Position numbers and translations under genes: made by a program
Notes under the pieces: model-generated
What the model saw: only the letters and a program-made list of their open reading frames with translations
Told to the model about the DNA's origin: nothing
Databases searched by the model: none
Assembly (NCBI GenBank): GCA_016931295.1
Contig: JAFGEZ010000034.1
Coordinates: 79,094 to 143,093, forward strand
Source: Candidatus Krumholzibacteriota bacterium
GTDB taxonomy: Bacteria > Krumholzibacteriota > Krumholzibacteriia > Krumholzibacteriales > Krumholzibacteriaceae
Direction of reading: 5' to 3'
Length of the DNA: 64,000 bases
Shown: positions 9,565 through 20,227 of the stretch, in pieces
Position numbering within the stretch: the stretch's first letter is position 1
Layout: each line of letters opens with the position of its first letter

Positions 9565-9597
9565 CCGGCGCCCCGGCCGGCCCGCGGCGATTTCCTG

Positions 9598-9626
9598 TTG
9601 ATTTTTTCCACCCCGGCGACTACCCT
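9598..9626 (+). promoter_or_regulatory. Possible sigma-70-type promoter for the PQQ-propeller gene
   Basis: TTGATT (9598-9603) and TACCCT (9621-9626) are separated by 17 bases, about 20 bases before the ATG at 9647. The -10 is weak, so this is tentative. It matches the spacing of the better promoters in the window. Confidence 0.3.
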
Positions 9627-9646
9627 CCGCAATCGAGGTGGTCGCA

Positions 9647-11536
9647 ATGAAAAAAACAGCTTTCGTGTGCCTCGGTTCCGACGGTTACGACAACGCATTC
9701 GTCTATCAGGAGCTGCCTCGCCGGTCCGACGGCGAGGAGTTCTTCGTTTTCGTCTCCCCGGGGGACCCCTCGCGCGGTCCGGCGCTGAGGCGGCTCTTCC
9801 GTGACGCGATCTCCGATTCACGGCTCGGATCGCCCTCGGTTTTCTTCGCGCGTCTCGTCGAACGGCTCGAAACCGCGGCGGGCGGAACGCCGGTCGACGA
9901 GCTGATGGCCGGTATCCTGTTCGTCGCGATGATCAGGCGTGGAGAGGAGATACACCTCCTCCGCGGGAAGGATTGCGTCGCGATCCACCGGAACGCGGTG
10001 ACGGGGGAGGAGGGGCCGCTCGCATCGGCCTGCGCGGTCGCCGAGGTTCCCCTCCGGGCGGAACGGGAGCAGAAGGATCTCTTCTCGACCTTCGCCGAGG
10101 ACCTCTTCGTCCTCGAGCGGTTCCGACTCCCCGCGGGACGCCACGCCCTCGTCTTCGTTCCATCGCGCGAGTTCATCGAACGGAACCGCCGGGTCCTGGG
10201 CGACTCGGTATTCTTCCCGTCCTTCGAGGCGCCCGACGGACGCGGCGTCGATATCAAAGCGGAACGGACCTTCCCGGCCCTGTGCTGGGATCTTCACCGG
10301 GCAAGCGCCGGTACGCGATCGCGCGCGGGGCTGCTCCGCCGCATCCCCCTGCCCGCCGCGGTCGGGGCGATCGCGGCCGTCGTGGCCGTCCTGCTCATCT
10401 TCGGCCCCTGGTTTCGCGGGGGAGGAGAGACGCCGGCGGGAACGAACGTGCTTCTTTCCGCGGCGGACGATCCCGCCGGAACGATTCCCTCGCCGGAGGC
10501 GGAAGAACCCGCCGACGATCCTCCAACGGAGGAGACGGTTGCTCCGGCAGCGGTCGCGCCCGCGATCGATCTCGGAGAATCGTGGAAAAAGAAGTTTCCC
10601 GCTCCCGTCACGTCGTCGCCCGTCGTCGACGGCGATCGAATCTATTTCGGATGCCGTGACGGTAATCTCTACGCCTACAATCCCAACGGCACCTTCGCCT
10701 GGAAGCACGAGTCCGGAGAGGGGATCGGCGCGATCCCCGTTCTCGCCGGCGGCCGCGTGATCGGCGCGAACTACGCGGGGAGGGTCTTCTGTCTCGATGC
10801 GGAGACCGGTGCGCCGCGATGGACCTTCGAGGCTGGTGCCCGCGTGGTCAGCAGGCCATACGTGACCGAGGGTCTCGTGATCGTCGGCACGATGACGGGA
10901 CGCCTGACCGCGCTGCAAATCGACGACGGCTCGGAGGCGTGGAGCCAATCGATCGGCACCGAGATCTGGGCGGGCGTCGCCGGTTGCGGGAACGCCGTCC
11001 TCGCCGCGACGACCGACGGTGCGCTCGTGAAACTCACGTCGGCGGGAGAGATCGTCTGGCGCGCGAAGCCGGGCGGGGGCATTCGAACGACGCCCCTCTG
11101 CATGGAGGAGGACGGCATCGTCGTCTTCGGCACGTCGAGCGGCTACATCTACGGCTACACGATCGACTCGGGGGATCTGATGTGGCGGTTCGGCGCGGGG
11201 CACCCCGTGAACGGGTCGCCGACCGCCGGCGGCAGGACGATCGTTGTCGGGGCGGATGACGGGACGGTCTTCGCGCTCGACCGGAGCGGCAGGCTCCTGT
11301 GGAAGAAGGACGCCGGCGGCGCGATCAAGTCAACGCCGGCCGTGGGCGGAGGCGCGGTGTTCGTCACGACGTACGGGTCGCGTCTCGTCGCGATCGATCT
11401 GGCGACCGGAAAGGCCATCGACGAATACACGACCGCATCGCCCGTCTACTCCTCGCCGGCGATCGGGGGCGAACGGATCTTTTTCGGCTCGAACGGAGGC
11501 GTCCTGTACGCCCTCTCGCTCCACGGGAGCGGCTGA
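9647..11536 (+). CDS. Membrane-anchored PQQ-like beta-propeller protein with an uncharacterised N-terminal domain
   Basis: A 629-residue protein in three parts. Residues 1-220 form a cytoplasmic domain that I do not recognise with confidence; spacing of GILFVAMIRRGEEIHLLRGKD and of LPAGRHALVFVPSREF recalls a PP2C-type phosphatase fold, but the metal-binding Asp residues are not evident. Residues 235-256 are one transmembrane helix. After a Pro/Glu-rich linker, residues 305-629 hold PQQ-like (BamB-type) blades such as VDGDRIYFGCRDGNLYAYN and VVGADDGTVFALDRSGRLLW. The topology would place the propeller outside the inner membrane. ATG at 9647 follows GAGGTGG; a GTG at 9638 is an alternative. Confidence 0.75.
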   Translation: MKKTAFVCLGSDGYDNAFVYQELPRRSDGEEFFVFVSPGDPSRGPALRRLFRDAISDSRLGSPSVFFARLVERLETAAGGTPVDELMAGILFVAMIRRGEEIHLLRGKDCVAIHRNAVTGEEGPLASACAVAEVPLRAEREQKDLFSTFAEDLFVLERFRLPAGRHALVFVPSREFIERNRRVLGDSVFFPSFEAPDGRGVDIKAERTFPALCWDLHRASAGTRSRAGLLRRIPLPAAVGAIAAVVAVLLIFGPWFRGGGETPAGTNVLLSAADDPAGTIPSPEAEEPADDPPTEETVAPAAVAPAIDLGESWKKKFPAPVTSSPVVDGDRIYFGCRDGNLYAYNPNGTFAWKHESGEGIGAIPVLAGGRVIGANYAGRVFCLDAETGAPRWTFEAGARVVSRPYVTEGLVIVGTMTGRLTALQIDDGSEAWSQSIGTEIWAGVAGCGNAVLAATTDGALVKLTSAGEIVWRAKPGGGIRTTPLCMEEDGIVVFGTSSGYIYGYTIDSGDLMWRFGAGHPVNGSPTAGGRTIVVGADDGTVFALDRSGRLLWKKDAGGAIKSTPAVGGGAVFVTTYGSRLVAIDLATGKAIDEYTTASPVYSSPAIGGERIFFGSNGGVLYALSLHGSG

Positions 11537-11598
11537 ACGAAACAGGGTACCGCCGCCGCTGCGCCGGTTCGCCGGCAACCGGTCCGGGCGGGACCGGG

Positions 11599-11627
11599 TT
11601 GCCAGTGGACCGGCGATTGTGTATCTT
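11599..11627 (+). promoter_or_regulatory. Promoter of secA
   Basis: TTGCCA (11599-11604) and TATCTT (11622-11627) are 17 bases apart, 26 bases before the GTG start of secA. The same -10 hexamer occurs upstream of proS. Confidence 0.5.
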
Positions 11628-11653
11628 GACGGGCGGAACCGGAGGTAATCGGC

Positions 11654-14600
11654 GTGTTCAAGGCAATCACGAAACGGCTGTTCGGCGACCGGCAGGGCCG
11701 CCTCGTCAAGAAACTCGGCCCCGTCGTCGCGGAGATCAGGTCGCGGGCGGAAAGCTACCGATCGCTGGAGGACGGGGATTTCCCCCGGAAGACGGCAGAG
11801 TTCCGCGACCGTCTCGCCGCCGGCGAGACGGTCGACGACATCCTCGTCGAGGCCTTCGCGCTCGTTCACGAGGCGTGCAGACGTCACGTCGGCCGCTCGT
11901 GGCCCGTCGTCGGAAACGAGACGAGCTGGGAGATGGTGCCATACGACGTGCAGTTGATGGGCGCGATCGTGCTTCACAACGGGTCGATCGCCGAGATGGC
12001 CACCGGCGAGGGGAAGACCCTCGTCGCGACGATGCCCCTCTACCTGAACGCGCTCCCCGGAAAGGGCGCGCATCTCGTTACCGTCAACGATTACCTCGCC
12101 CGACGCGATGCCGAGTGGATGGGCGAGATCTACCGGTTCCTCGGTCTCTCCGTCGGCTACCTGCTCAACGACATGAGCCCCGCCCAGCGGAGGGAGATCT
12201 ACGCCTGCGACATCACCTACGGCACGAACAACGAATTCGGATTCGATTATCTCCGCGACAACATGAAGCTCCGCGCCGACGACCAGGTGCAGCGCGGCTA
12301 CCACTACGCGATCGTCGACGAGGTCGACAGCGTCCTCGTCGACGAGGCGAGAACGCCGCTCATCATCTCGGGCCCGGTGCAGGGATCGTCGCGCGACGAG
12401 CATTTCATCAGGCTCCGCGGCAAGGTCGAGAGTCTCGTGAAGAACCAGAAGCGCATGATCAACGAACTGATGACCCGGGCGGGCCGTATCGACCCGGAGA
12501 GCGGGGAAGCGGAAGACGACGACGGCTTCTCGCTCGACGAGGCGCTGCTTCTGGCGAAACACGGGGACCCGAAGAACAAGCAGTTCACGAAGCTGCGCAA
12601 GAAGCCGGGATACGGGAAGCTCATGCTCGCGCTCGAGAACAGCCTGATGCGGGACAAGACGCTCCACGATTTCGACGAGCAGCTCTACTTCGTCATCGAC
12701 GAGAAGGCCAACTCGATCGATCTCACCGAGAAGGGTCGCCAGACGCTCTCCGCCGAGGACCGGGAGATGTTCGTGCTTCCCGACCTGAGCCTCGAAATCA
12801 AGGAGATCGAGTCGGACGATTCCCTCGACGTCAAGGAGAAGGTCCGCAGGAAGGACGCCGCGTACCGGAACTACGCCGAGAAGAGCGAGATCATCCACTC
12901 CTTCTCGCAGCTCTTCAAGGCCTACACCCTCTTCGAGAAGGACCACGAGTACGTCGTCCAGGACGGCCGCGTGATGATCGTCGACGAGTTCACCGGGCGG
13001 ATGATGCCCGGGCGGCGGTTCAGCGACGGGCTCCACCAGGCGCTCGAGGCGAAGGAGCGCGTGCAGATCGAGGGAGAGACGCAGACGCTCGCGACGATCA
13101 CCCTCCAGAACTACTTCAGGATGTACGACAAGCTCGCCGGCATGACCGGCACGGCGGAGACCGAGGAAGAGGAGTTCCACAAGATCTACGGGCTCGAGGT
13201 CCATGTCCTGCCGACGAACAAGCCGATCCGGCGGGTCGATTACGACGACGTCATCTTCCGCACGAAGCGCGAGAAGTACCAGGCGATCGCCGAGGAGATC
13301 GCTCGTCTCCACCGCAAGGGGCTCCCCGTCCTCGTCGGCACGGTGAGCGTCGAGGTCTCCGAGACCCTGAGCCGCATGCTGAAACGCGACGGGATCCCCC
13401 ACAACGTCCTCAACGCGAAGTACCACCAGCGCGAGGCGGAGATCGTCGCGGAGGCGGGCCGTGCCGGGGGCGTGACGATCGCCACGAACATGGCCGGGCG
13501 CGGCACGGACATCAAGCTCGAGGCATCGGTCGTGAAATGCGACGATTGCGTGATCCGCGCGGAGAACGGTTCCGCCGCCGACCGGAAGAAGGCCGACGAG
13601 TGCTTCGAGGACGTTCCCTGCGGGCTCCACATCATCGGCACGGAGCGCCACGAGAGCCGCCGCATCGACCGCCAGCTGCGGGGAAGGGCGGGCCGCCAGG
13701 GCGACCCGGGGGCGTCGCGGTTCTTCATCTCGCTCGAGGACGACCTGATGAGGCTCTTCGGATCGGAACGCATCTCCGGCGTGATGGATCGCCTGGGCGT
13801 GGAGGAGGGAGAGGTCATCACGCACTCCTTCATCACGGGAGCGATCTCGCGAGCCCAGAAGAAAGTGGAGATGTACAACTTCGGCATCCGGAAGCGGCTC
13901 CTCGAGTACGACGACGTGATGAACAAGCAGCGCGAGGTGATCTACGGCCGGCGGAACGACATCCTGGGCAGCGAGGATCTCGACGGCACGGTCCTCGAAC
14001 TGGTCGACGGCGTCGTCGCCGACATCGTCGACGCGGTCACGCCGCACGAGACGCCCTACGAGGAATGGGATCTCGACGCGGCGTCGGTCGATCTCGAGAG
14101 CATCTTCATCTTTCCCTTCGACACCGCCAAACTCGACGACGCGGTCCGCCGGGACAGCGATCGCCTCGGCGAATTCTTCAGGGATCGGGCGAGGGAGGCG
14201 TACGAGCTCCGGAAATCGACGATCCCCCCCGATGTCATGCAGCAGCTCGTCAAGATGATCATGCTGCAGAGCATCGACGAGAAGTGGATGGACCATCTCT
14301 ACGAACTCGATTCGCTCCGGGAGGGCATCCATTTCAGGTCATACGCGCAGAAGGATCCTCTCGTCGAGTACAAGCAGGAGGCCTTCTCGATGTTCGCGGA
14401 GATGGTCGAGCAGATCGACCGGGCCATCATCCGGGGGCTTTTCCACGCACGCCTCGACATCGAGCAGGAGGGACGCAGGCGCACGATCGAACCCGGCGTG
14501 GCGGTGCATCACGTCGCGAGCGCGTACGGGGGACAGGCCCAGCGGCGGATGCCGGCGACTCCTGCCGGCGGAGGCGCGGTCGGTCCCTCCGGCCCGGCTC

Positions 14601-14713
14601 CCGCGGCGCCGCAGGAGCCCGTGCGGGCGGAGCCGAAGGTCGGCCGGAACGATCCCTGTCCCTGCGGGAGCGGGAAAAAGTACAAAAAATGTTGCGGACG
14701 AACGTCGGGCTGA
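11654..14713 (+). CDS. secA: Preprotein translocase ATPase SecA
   Basis: The motor that drives unfolded preproteins through SecYEG at the inner membrane. The 1019-residue protein has the Walker A motif [11 protein letters not shown], the Walker B region [17 protein letters not shown], the preprotein cross-linking domain, motif VI ([10 protein letters not shown]) and a C-terminal zinc/SecB-binding motif ([16 protein letters not shown]). Residues near 250-310 carry a charged insertion compared with E. coli SecA (901 residues). The start is GTG with a perfect GGAGGT seven bases upstream. A promoter precedes it, so it probably begins a new transcription unit. Confidence 0.98.
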   Translation: MFKAITKRLFGDRQGRLVKKLGPVVAEIRSRAESYRSLEDGDFPRKTAEFRDRLAAGETVDDILVEAFALVHEACRRHVGRSWPVVGNETSWEMVPYDVQLMGAIVLHNGSIAEMATGEGKTLVATMPLYLNALPGKGAHLVTVNDYLARRDAEWMGEIYRFLGLSVGYLLNDMSPAQRREIYACDITYGTNNEFGFDYLRDNMKLRADDQVQRGYHYAIVDEVDSVLVDEARTPLIISGPVQGSSRDEHFIRLRGKVESLVKNQKRMINELMTRAGRIDPESGEAEDDDGFSLDEALLLAKHGDPKNKQFTKLRKKPGYGKLMLALENSLMRDKTLHDFDEQLYFVIDEKANSIDLTEKGRQTLSAEDREMFVLPDLSLEIKEIESDDSLDVKEKVRRKDAAYRNYAEKSEIIHSFSQLFKAYTLFEKDHEYVVQDGRVMIVDEFTGRMMPGRRFSDGLHQALEAKERVQIEGETQTLATITLQNYFRMYDKLAGMTGTAETEEEEFHKIYGLEVHVLPTNKPIRRVDYDDVIFRTKREKYQAIAEEIARLHRKGLPVLVGTVSVEVSETLSRMLKRDGIPHNVLNAKYHQREAEIVAEAGRAGGVTIATNMAGRGTDIKLEASVVKCDDCVIRAENGSAADRKKADECFEDVPCGLHIIGTERHESRRIDRQLRGRAGRQGDPGASRFFISLEDDLMRLFGSERISGVMDRLGVEEGEVITHSFITGAISRAQKKVEMYNFGIRKRLLEYDDVMNKQREVIYGRRNDILGSEDLDGTVLELVDGVVADIVDAVTPHETPYEEWDLDAASVDLESIFIFPFDTAKLDDAVRRDSDRLGEFFRDRAREAYELRKSTIPPDVMQQLVKMIMLQSIDEKWMDHLYELDSLREGIHFRSYAQKDPLVEYKQEAFSMFAEMVEQIDRAIIRGLFHARLDIEQEGRRRTIEPGVAVHHVASAYGGQAQRRMPATPAGGGAVGPSGPAPAAPQEPVRAEPKVGRNDPCPCGSGKKYKKCCGRTSG

Positions 14714-14720
14714 GCATTAT
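14692..14720 (+). promoter_or_regulatory. Possible promoter of smg-topA within the secA 3' end
   Basis: TTGCGG (14692-14697) and CATTAT (14715-14720) are spaced by 17 bases and overlap the last codons of secA. The -35 hexamer is the same as that proposed for rpsA. Tentative. Confidence 0.3.
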
Positions 14721-14763
14721 ACACCTTTCGCGCAGACAGGGCGGATGGAGCCCGAGGGTGGAA

Positions 14764-15204
14764 ATGAACGAACGCATCAAGCAGATCATCGCGTACATCA
14801 TGGATCCCGAGTCGATCGAGCTCAAGGATCCGGCGATGCTTCAGAGCGAACTGGAGGATCTCGGGTACTCCCACGACGAGATCGACCAGGCCATGACGCT
14901 GATAGACATCGATTCCCTCCGCGTCAGCGGCGGGCAGGAGCCGGAGTTTCCGGCGCGGGCCCGCGTGTTCGGCGAGGCTGAGCGCATGATCCTCTCGACG
15001 GATGCGCAGGGGTACCTGCTGCGACTCTACCGGCTCGGATGGCTGTCCGAGGCGAACATGAGCCTCGTCATCGAGAACGCCGGGATGGAGTACTCCGCGC
15101 CCGTCACCGTGTCCGAAGTCAGGGAGGTCGCCACGCGGTACGTCGCCGACCTTCCCGAGGAGTCCGAAGAGACGCCGTCCCGGCGCGGCGGACAAGTGCA
15201 TTGA
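14764..15204 (+). CDS. smg: DUF494/Smg family protein
   Basis: A 146-residue cytoplasmic protein of the Smg (DUF494) family, whose function is unknown. The start MNERIKQIIAYIMD, the helix-rich LEDLGYSHDEIDQAMTLID and the segment GYLLRLYRLGWLSEANMSLV align in spacing with E. coli Smg. Genomic position also supports this, because smg lies close to topA in many proteobacteria and topA follows here after 14 bases. The ATG at 14764 is preferred over the much longer open frame that overlaps secA. Confidence 0.78.
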   Translation: MNERIKQIIAYIMDPESIELKDPAMLQSELEDLGYSHDEIDQAMTLIDIDSLRVSGGQEPEFPARARVFGEAERMILSTDAQGYLLRLYRLGWLSEANMSLVIENAGMEYSAPVTVSEVREVATRYVADLPEESEETPSRRGGQVH

Positions 15205-15218
15205 CGCAAGGAGCGATC

Positions 15219-17417
15219 GTGGACCACGTGCTCGTCGTCGTCGAATCACCGGCCAAGGCGCGGACCATCAAGAAGTACCTCGGAAAGGGGTACACGGTGA
15301 AGGCCTCGGTGGGCCATATCCGGGATCTGCCGAAGCGCGAGCTGGGGATCGACGTCGAGGACGGCTTCAAGCCGAAGTACGTGAACGTCCGGGGCAAGTC
15401 GAAGGTCATCAAGGAGCTCCGGGACGAGGCGAAGAAGAGCGACCGCGTCCTCCTCGCCACCGACATGGACCGGGAGGGGGAGGCGATCGCGTGGCATCTC
15501 AGCGAGATCCTCACCCGGACCGACGTGCCGATAAAGCGCATCATCTTCAACGAGATCACGAAGAACGCCCTCCGCGAGGCCGTCGAGGAACCCCGCGACA
15601 TCGATATCGACAAGGTGAACGCGCAGCAGGCGAGGAGGATACTCGACCGGCTCGTCGGCTACATGGTGAGCCCGGTGCTCTGGAAGGTCTTCTACCGCGG
15701 GTTGAGCGCGGGGCGGGTGCAGAGCGTCGGGTTGCGCCTCGTCATCGAGCGCGAGAACGCGATCCGCGCCTTCGTCCCGGAGGAGTACTGGTCGATAGAG
15801 GGGACGCTTCGCTCGGCCGGCGGGGAATCCTTTCCCGCCCGGCTGCTCAAGGTCGACGGCGAGAAGCCCGCGATCGGAGACGCCGGGGAGGCCGAGAAGG
15901 TCCTCGCGGAGATCCGCGCCTCCGAACCCGTCGTCGAGGACGTCAGGGTGAAGGAGAAGAGCCGCAATCCCCTGCCTCCCTTCATCACGAGCACGATGCA
16001 GCGCGAGGCCGCGGCGCGCCTCGGGTTCTCGGCGAAGAAGACGATGGTCCTCGCGCAGCAGCTGTACGAAGGCGTCGAGCTCGGCCCGGAGGGGGCCGTC
16101 GGGCTCATTTCCTACATGAGAACGGATTCGACACGCGTCAGCGACGAGGCCCACGAGCAGGGAAAACGATGCCTCGCCGAGCTCTACGGCCCCGAAAGCG
16201 TCTTCCCGGGCCGCCGGGGATTCAAGAAGGGGACGCGGACGCAGGATGCGCACGAGGCCGTCCGGCCGACCGAGTGCGGTCGTACGCCGGAGAGCGTGAA
16301 ACCGTTCCTTTCCCGTGACCAGCTCGCGCTGTATACGCTGGTTTGGAAGCGCTTCCTCGCATCGATCGCCTCGCCGGCGGTCTTCGAGGTGCAGGAAGTG
16401 GACATCCGCGCGGGAAAGCGGTACATGCTCCGCGCGAACGGACGCCGGCTCGTCAAGCCCGGGTTCCTCGCCGTCATGGAGGACGGCAAGGCCGAGGAGG
16501 AGAGCTGGCTGCCGCCCGTCGCGAAGGAGGAGCGGGCCTCGATCGAATCGATGGACGCGACGCAGCATTTCACCGAACCGCCGGCGCGATACAACGAGGC
16601 GTCCCTCATAAAGGAACTCGAGGAGCGTGGCATCGGCCGTCCGAGCACCTACGCGAGCATTCTCAGCATCATCCAGGACCGGGATTACGTCGAGAAGGTG
16701 AAGGGATCCTTTCATCCGACCGAGCTCGGCGAGCATGTCTGGCGCATTCTCGACGAACACTTCCAGGACATATTCGAGGTCGATTTCACCTCCCGGATGG
16801 AGACGGAGCTCGACAAGGTCGAGGAGGCCGTCGACGACTGGCGCGACGTCATACGGTTCTTCTACGAGCCGCTCACCATCGATCTCGAGAAGTTCAAGGG
16901 CCGCGACACGCGCGAGCTCAAGAAGCTCGTCCAGGAGGAGACGGACGAACCCTGCCCGACCTGCGGAAAGATGCTCGTGCGGAAATGGAGCAGGAACGGC
17001 CCCTTTCTCGCATGCCCGGGATATCCGGAGTGCAAGTTCACGAAGTCCCTCGAGGAGACCGAGGAGCTCGATCGCGCGTGCCCGAAGTGCGGCGGGCGTC
17101 TCGTGTACAAGAGCGGCAGGTTCGGCAGGTTCATCGCGTGCAGCAACTACCCCGACTGCCGGTACACGGAGGCGGTGACGCTGGGCATCCCGTGCCCGCG
17201 CGAGGGATGCGACGGCCAGATCGTCGAGAAGCGCTCCCGACGGGGGAAGGTCTTCTACGGCTGCAACCGGTACCCGAAGTGCGATTTCGCCTCGTGGGAC
17301 AAGCCGACCGACCGGAAGTGCCCGAGTTGCGGCGATGCGTATCTCGTCGAGAAGGATTCGAAGCGGAAAGGCCATTTCCTCCGCTGTCCCGCTTGCAAGC
17401 ACGAGGAAACCTCCTGA
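15219..17417 (+). CDS. topA: DNA topoisomerase I
   Basis: A type IA topoisomerase that relaxes negative supercoils by a single-strand break. The 732-residue protein has an N-terminal Toprim domain (VESPAKARTIKKYLG, ATDMDREGEAIAWHL), the catalytic Tyr299 in GLISYMRTDSTRVS, and four C-terminal four-cysteine zinc-ribbon repeats (beginning CPTCGKML, CPKCGGRL, CPREGCDGQ, CPSCGDAY). GTG at 15219 follows AAGGAG by five bases. trmFO begins one base after the stop, the order known from Bacillus subtilis. Confidence 0.97.
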   Translation: MDHVLVVVESPAKARTIKKYLGKGYTVKASVGHIRDLPKRELGIDVEDGFKPKYVNVRGKSKVIKELRDEAKKSDRVLLATDMDREGEAIAWHLSEILTRTDVPIKRIIFNEITKNALREAVEEPRDIDIDKVNAQQARRILDRLVGYMVSPVLWKVFYRGLSAGRVQSVGLRLVIERENAIRAFVPEEYWSIEGTLRSAGGESFPARLLKVDGEKPAIGDAGEAEKVLAEIRASEPVVEDVRVKEKSRNPLPPFITSTMQREAAARLGFSAKKTMVLAQQLYEGVELGPEGAVGLISYMRTDSTRVSDEAHEQGKRCLAELYGPESVFPGRRGFKKGTRTQDAHEAVRPTECGRTPESVKPFLSRDQLALYTLVWKRFLASIASPAVFEVQEVDIRAGKRYMLRANGRRLVKPGFLAVMEDGKAEEESWLPPVAKEERASIESMDATQHFTEPPARYNEASLIKELEERGIGRPSTYASILSIIQDRDYVEKVKGSFHPTELGEHVWRILDEHFQDIFEVDFTSRMETELDKVEEAVDDWRDVIRFFYEPLTIDLEKFKGRDTRELKKLVQEETDEPCPTCGKMLVRKWSRNGPFLACPGYPECKFTKSLEETEELDRACPKCGGRLVYKSGRFGRFIACSNYPDCRYTEAVTLGIPCPREGCDGQIVEKRSRRGKVFYGCNRYPKCDFASWDKPTDRKCPSCGDAYLVEKDSKRKGHFLRCPACKHEETS

Positions 17418-17418
17418 G

Positions 17419-18708
17419 ATGGAAACGACGGTCGTCGGCGGCGGACTCGCCGGTTCCGAGGCGGCCCTGCAACTCGCAGCCAGGGGAATCACCGTCCGGC
17501 TCCTGGAGATGCGGCCGGTCGCGACGACGCCCGCGCATCGGACAGGCGATCTCGCCGAGCTGGTCTGCAGCAACTCCCTGAAATCCGAGGATCCCTCGAC
17601 GGCCTCCGGGCTTTTGAAGGCGGAACTGCGCCTGCTCGGATGCCGCCTCCTCGACGCGGCCGCGTCGGCGCGTGTTCCCGCCGGGCATGCGCTCGCGGTC
17701 GATCGGGAGGTTTTCTCGCGCGCGGTGACGGAGATGCTGGAAACCGAGCCGCTCGTCACCGTCGAACGGCTCGAGCAGACCGACCTCGACCTGCCGCCGG
17801 GCAGCATCGTCGCGACGGGGCCGTTGACCTCGCCGGCCATGGCCGATGCGATCGGCGAGGCGGTCGGTCGATCGGGACTGTTCTTCTACGACGCGATATC
17901 GATCTCGGTGAGCGCCGATTCGATCGACCGGTCGGTCGCCTGGGCAGGCTCGCGCTACGACAGGGGCGGCGACGACTACCTGAACCTGCCCTTCGAGGAG
18001 GAGGAATACGAGCGTCTCGTCCGGCATCTCCGGGAGGCGCCGAAGACCACGCCACGCGGCTTCGAGGAAGGGGCCTGCTTCGACGCCTGCCTCCCGGTCG
18101 AGACGATCGCATCGAGAGGGGAGGACGCGCTGCGGTTCGGGCCGCTGAAGCCGCGGGGGCTCGCCGACCCGCGCACGGGGCAAGAGCCGTTCGCCGTGCT
18201 CCAGCTTCGCAGGGAGACCCTCGACGGCTCGATGCTCGGGCTCGTCGGCTTCCAGACGAGGCTCACGCGCCCGGCGCAACGGGAACTGCTCGAATTGATA
18301 CCCGGCCTCGCCGGGGCCGAGATCCTGCGTTGGGGAGCGATGCACCGGAACACCTACCTCGATTCCCCGCGCCTTCTCGACGACACGCAGGCCGCGCCGG
18401 GCCGCGATCTTTTCTTCGCCGGACAGCTCGCGGGGGTCGAGGGCTACGTGGAATCGATCGCGCACGGGCTCGTAGCCGCGATGAACGCCTCGCGCCGCCT
18501 GGCAGGACGGGGTCCGTTCATCCTGCCCCCCGAGACGATCACCGGCGCGCTCCAGCGGCATCTCGCCGCGCCGAGCTCCTTTTTCCAGCCGATGAACGCC
18601 AATTTCGGGCTCCTGCAACCCGTCAGGGGTCCCCGGCGGGAACGCCGGCGCCGCAAATCCGAGCGGAGCCTCGAGGCGCTCAAACGATTCCTTTCAGAGG
18701 GTGTTTGA
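17419..18708 (+). CDS. trmFO: Folate-dependent tRNA (uracil-5-)-methyltransferase TrmFO
   Basis: An FAD enzyme that makes ribothymidine at position 54 of tRNA using methylenetetrahydrofolate. The 429-residue product has an N-terminal dinucleotide-binding loop (VVGGGLAGSEAALQLA), the family motifs LEMRP and ELVCSNSLKS, and GQLAGVEGYVESIAHGL near the C-terminus. Cys residues needed for transfer occur in the central region (GACFDACLPVE). The ATG lies one base after the topA stop. This folate-dependent route replaces SAM-dependent TrmA, consistent with a non-proteobacterial lineage. Confidence 0.96.
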   Translation: METTVVGGGLAGSEAALQLAARGITVRLLEMRPVATTPAHRTGDLAELVCSNSLKSEDPSTASGLLKAELRLLGCRLLDAAASARVPAGHALAVDREVFSRAVTEMLETEPLVTVERLEQTDLDLPPGSIVATGPLTSPAMADAIGEAVGRSGLFFYDAISISVSADSIDRSVAWAGSRYDRGGDDYLNLPFEEEEYERLVRHLREAPKTTPRGFEEGACFDACLPVETIASRGEDALRFGPLKPRGLADPRTGQEPFAVLQLRRETLDGSMLGLVGFQTRLTRPAQRELLELIPGLAGAEILRWGAMHRNTYLDSPRLLDDTQAAPGRDLFFAGQLAGVEGYVESIAHGLVAAMNASRRLAGRGPFILPPETITGALQRHLAAPSSFFQPMNANFGLLQPVRGPRRERRRRKSERSLEALKRFLSEGV

Positions 18709-18741
18709 ATTGTCGGGCGCTTCCTGTCATACTCTCGGGCG

Positions 18742-19674
18742 ATGATGACCGCAGACGTGAAGAGGTTCCTGCTCCATCTCGGCATGGAGAAGCGCGTATC
18801 TGACGCCACGATAAAGGCATATCGCGGTGATATCGCCCAATTCCTCGATTTCCTCGCCGTCTCGCTCGACCGCCGGCCACGTCCCGACGACCTCGACACG
18901 CTCGCCGTCCGTTCCTTTATCGCGTATCTCTCGCGAGAGGGATACACCTCGCGATCCATCGCCAGGAAGACGGCGTCCATGAAATCCTTCCTCTCGTGGT
19001 GCGCGCGGGACGGGATCATCGGCAAGGATCCGTCCGTGGCCGTCTCGCCCCCGAAGCGGAGACGGGACCTTCCCGTCATCGCCGGCGCGCGGGCGATCGA
19101 GCGCATGATGGGACTCCCCGACGCCTCGTCACGCGGGATCCGCGATCGAGCCGTCCTCGAGCTCCTCTACGGAACGGGAATGCGGCTCGCCGAGCTCGTC
19201 GGTTGCCGTCTCGGCGACTGGGACGTCGAATCCGGGACTGTCCGGGTGATAGGCAAACGCGACAAGGAGCGGATCCTTCCCGTCGGGGGAGAGGCCGCGG
19301 AGGCCTGCGAACGATACCTCAGGGATCGGACCGGCGCACCGGCGGTTGTCTTCTCGTCGAGGCGAAACTACCGGAGCCACTTCGAGGGCGCTCTCGGAAC
19401 GCCCCTCGTCACCGGGAGGGGCGGCCTGGCGATCAGCCGGCGGACAATCCAGCGGATCGCGCGCAGGTACCTCGAACAGGTCGCAACGCTCACCCGCATG
19501 AGCCCGCACGTGCTCCGCCATACCTTCGCCACGCATCTCCTCGACGCAGGGGCGGATTTGCGGGCCGTACAGGAGCTGCTCGGGCACGCGAGCCTCGAGA
19601 CGACGCAGATCTACACGCACGTGACGACCGAGCGGCTTCGCGAGGTCTTCGACAAGGCGCATCCGCGCGCCTGA
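18742..19674 (+). CDS. xerC: Tyrosine recombinase XerC
   Basis: A site-specific recombinase that, with XerD, resolves chromosome dimers at dif. The 310-residue protein has the N-terminal SAM-like core-binding domain and a catalytic domain with the tetrad Arg in [10 protein letters not shown], His-x-x-Arg in [12 protein letters not shown], His in LLGHAS and nucleophile Tyr in TQIYTHV. Two ATG codons stand in tandem at 18742 and 18745 with no clear ribosome site. A possible promoter (TTGAAT, 17 bases, CATACT) ends only nine bases before them, so the message could be nearly leaderless. hslV follows, as in Bacillus, where the homologue is codV. Confidence 0.9.
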   Translation: MMTADVKRFLLHLGMEKRVSDATIKAYRGDIAQFLDFLAVSLDRRPRPDDLDTLAVRSFIAYLSREGYTSRSIARKTASMKSFLSWCARDGIIGKDPSVAVSPPKRRRDLPVIAGARAIERMMGLPDASSRGIRDRAVLELLYGTGMRLAELVGCRLGDWDVESGTVRVIGKRDKERILPVGGEAAEACERYLRDRTGAPAVVFSSRRNYRSHFEGALGTPLVTGRGGLAISRRTIQRIARRYLEQVATLTRMSPHVLRHTFATHLLDAGADLRAVQELLGHASLETTQIYTHVTTERLREVFDKAHPRA

Positions 19675-19693
19675 AAACGAAAGGACAAGCGAA

Positions 19694-20227
19694 ATGTTCA
19701 GGGGAACCACGATCATCGGAGTGCGGGTCGGCGACGTGTTCGCCATGGGGGGGGACGGGCAGGTCTCTCTCGGCGACACGATCGTCAAGCACGGCGCCCG
19801 GAAGATCCGGACGATCCCCGAGCGCGGCGTGATCGCCGGTTTCGCCGGTTCGACGGCCGATGCATTGACGCTCTACACGAAATTCGAGGGCAAACTCGAC
19901 GAGTTCGGCGGCAACTGCCTCAAGGCGGCTGTCGAGCTCGCCCGCGAATGGCGGACCGACAAGGTGCTCAGGCACCTCGAGGCCCTGCTGGCGGTGATGG
20001 ACGCGGGACACTCGATCACGATCTCCGGGAGGGGGGACGTGATCGAACCGGACGACGGGATCGTCGCCATCGGATCGGGCGGTTCGTACGCGCTCGCGGC
20101 GGCCCGAGCGTTCGTCGCGGAGACGGACCTGTCCGCGCCCGAGATCGTCCGGAAATCCCTTGAGATAGCATCGGGGATCTGTGTATATACCAACGGTGAG
20201 ATCTCGTTGGAGTCATTCGGAGGATGA
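19694..20227 (+). CDS. hslV: ATP-dependent protease peptidase subunit HslV
   Basis: The proteolytic core of the two-component HslVU (ClpQY) protease. The 177-residue product is of the usual length; after MFRG, Thr5 is the expected N-terminal nucleophile ([10 protein letters not shown]). Family blocks [32 protein letters not shown] and [14 protein letters not shown] are all present. hslU starts inside the last codons, so the two subunits are translated in a coupled way. Confidence 0.96.
   Translation: MFRGTTIIGVRVGDVFAMGGDGQVSLGDTIVKHGARKIRTIPERGVIAGFAGSTADALTLYTKFEGKLDEFGGNCLKAAVELAREWRTDKVLRHLEALLAVMDAGHSITISGRGDVIEPDDGIVAIGSGGSYALAAARAFVAETDLSAPEIVRKSLEIASGICVYTNGEISLESFGG

Noticed and set aside
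11564-11597. Two overlapping GC hairpins between the PQQ gene and secA
   Set aside because: CCGGTT/AACCGG and CCGGTCC/GGACCGG could form alternative stems, but no T tract follows and the stems are short, so I do not call a terminator or attenuator.
11330-14332. Minus-strand open frame of 1000 codons opposite secA
   Set aside because: A shadow of secA codon bias with low-complexity translation and no family motif.
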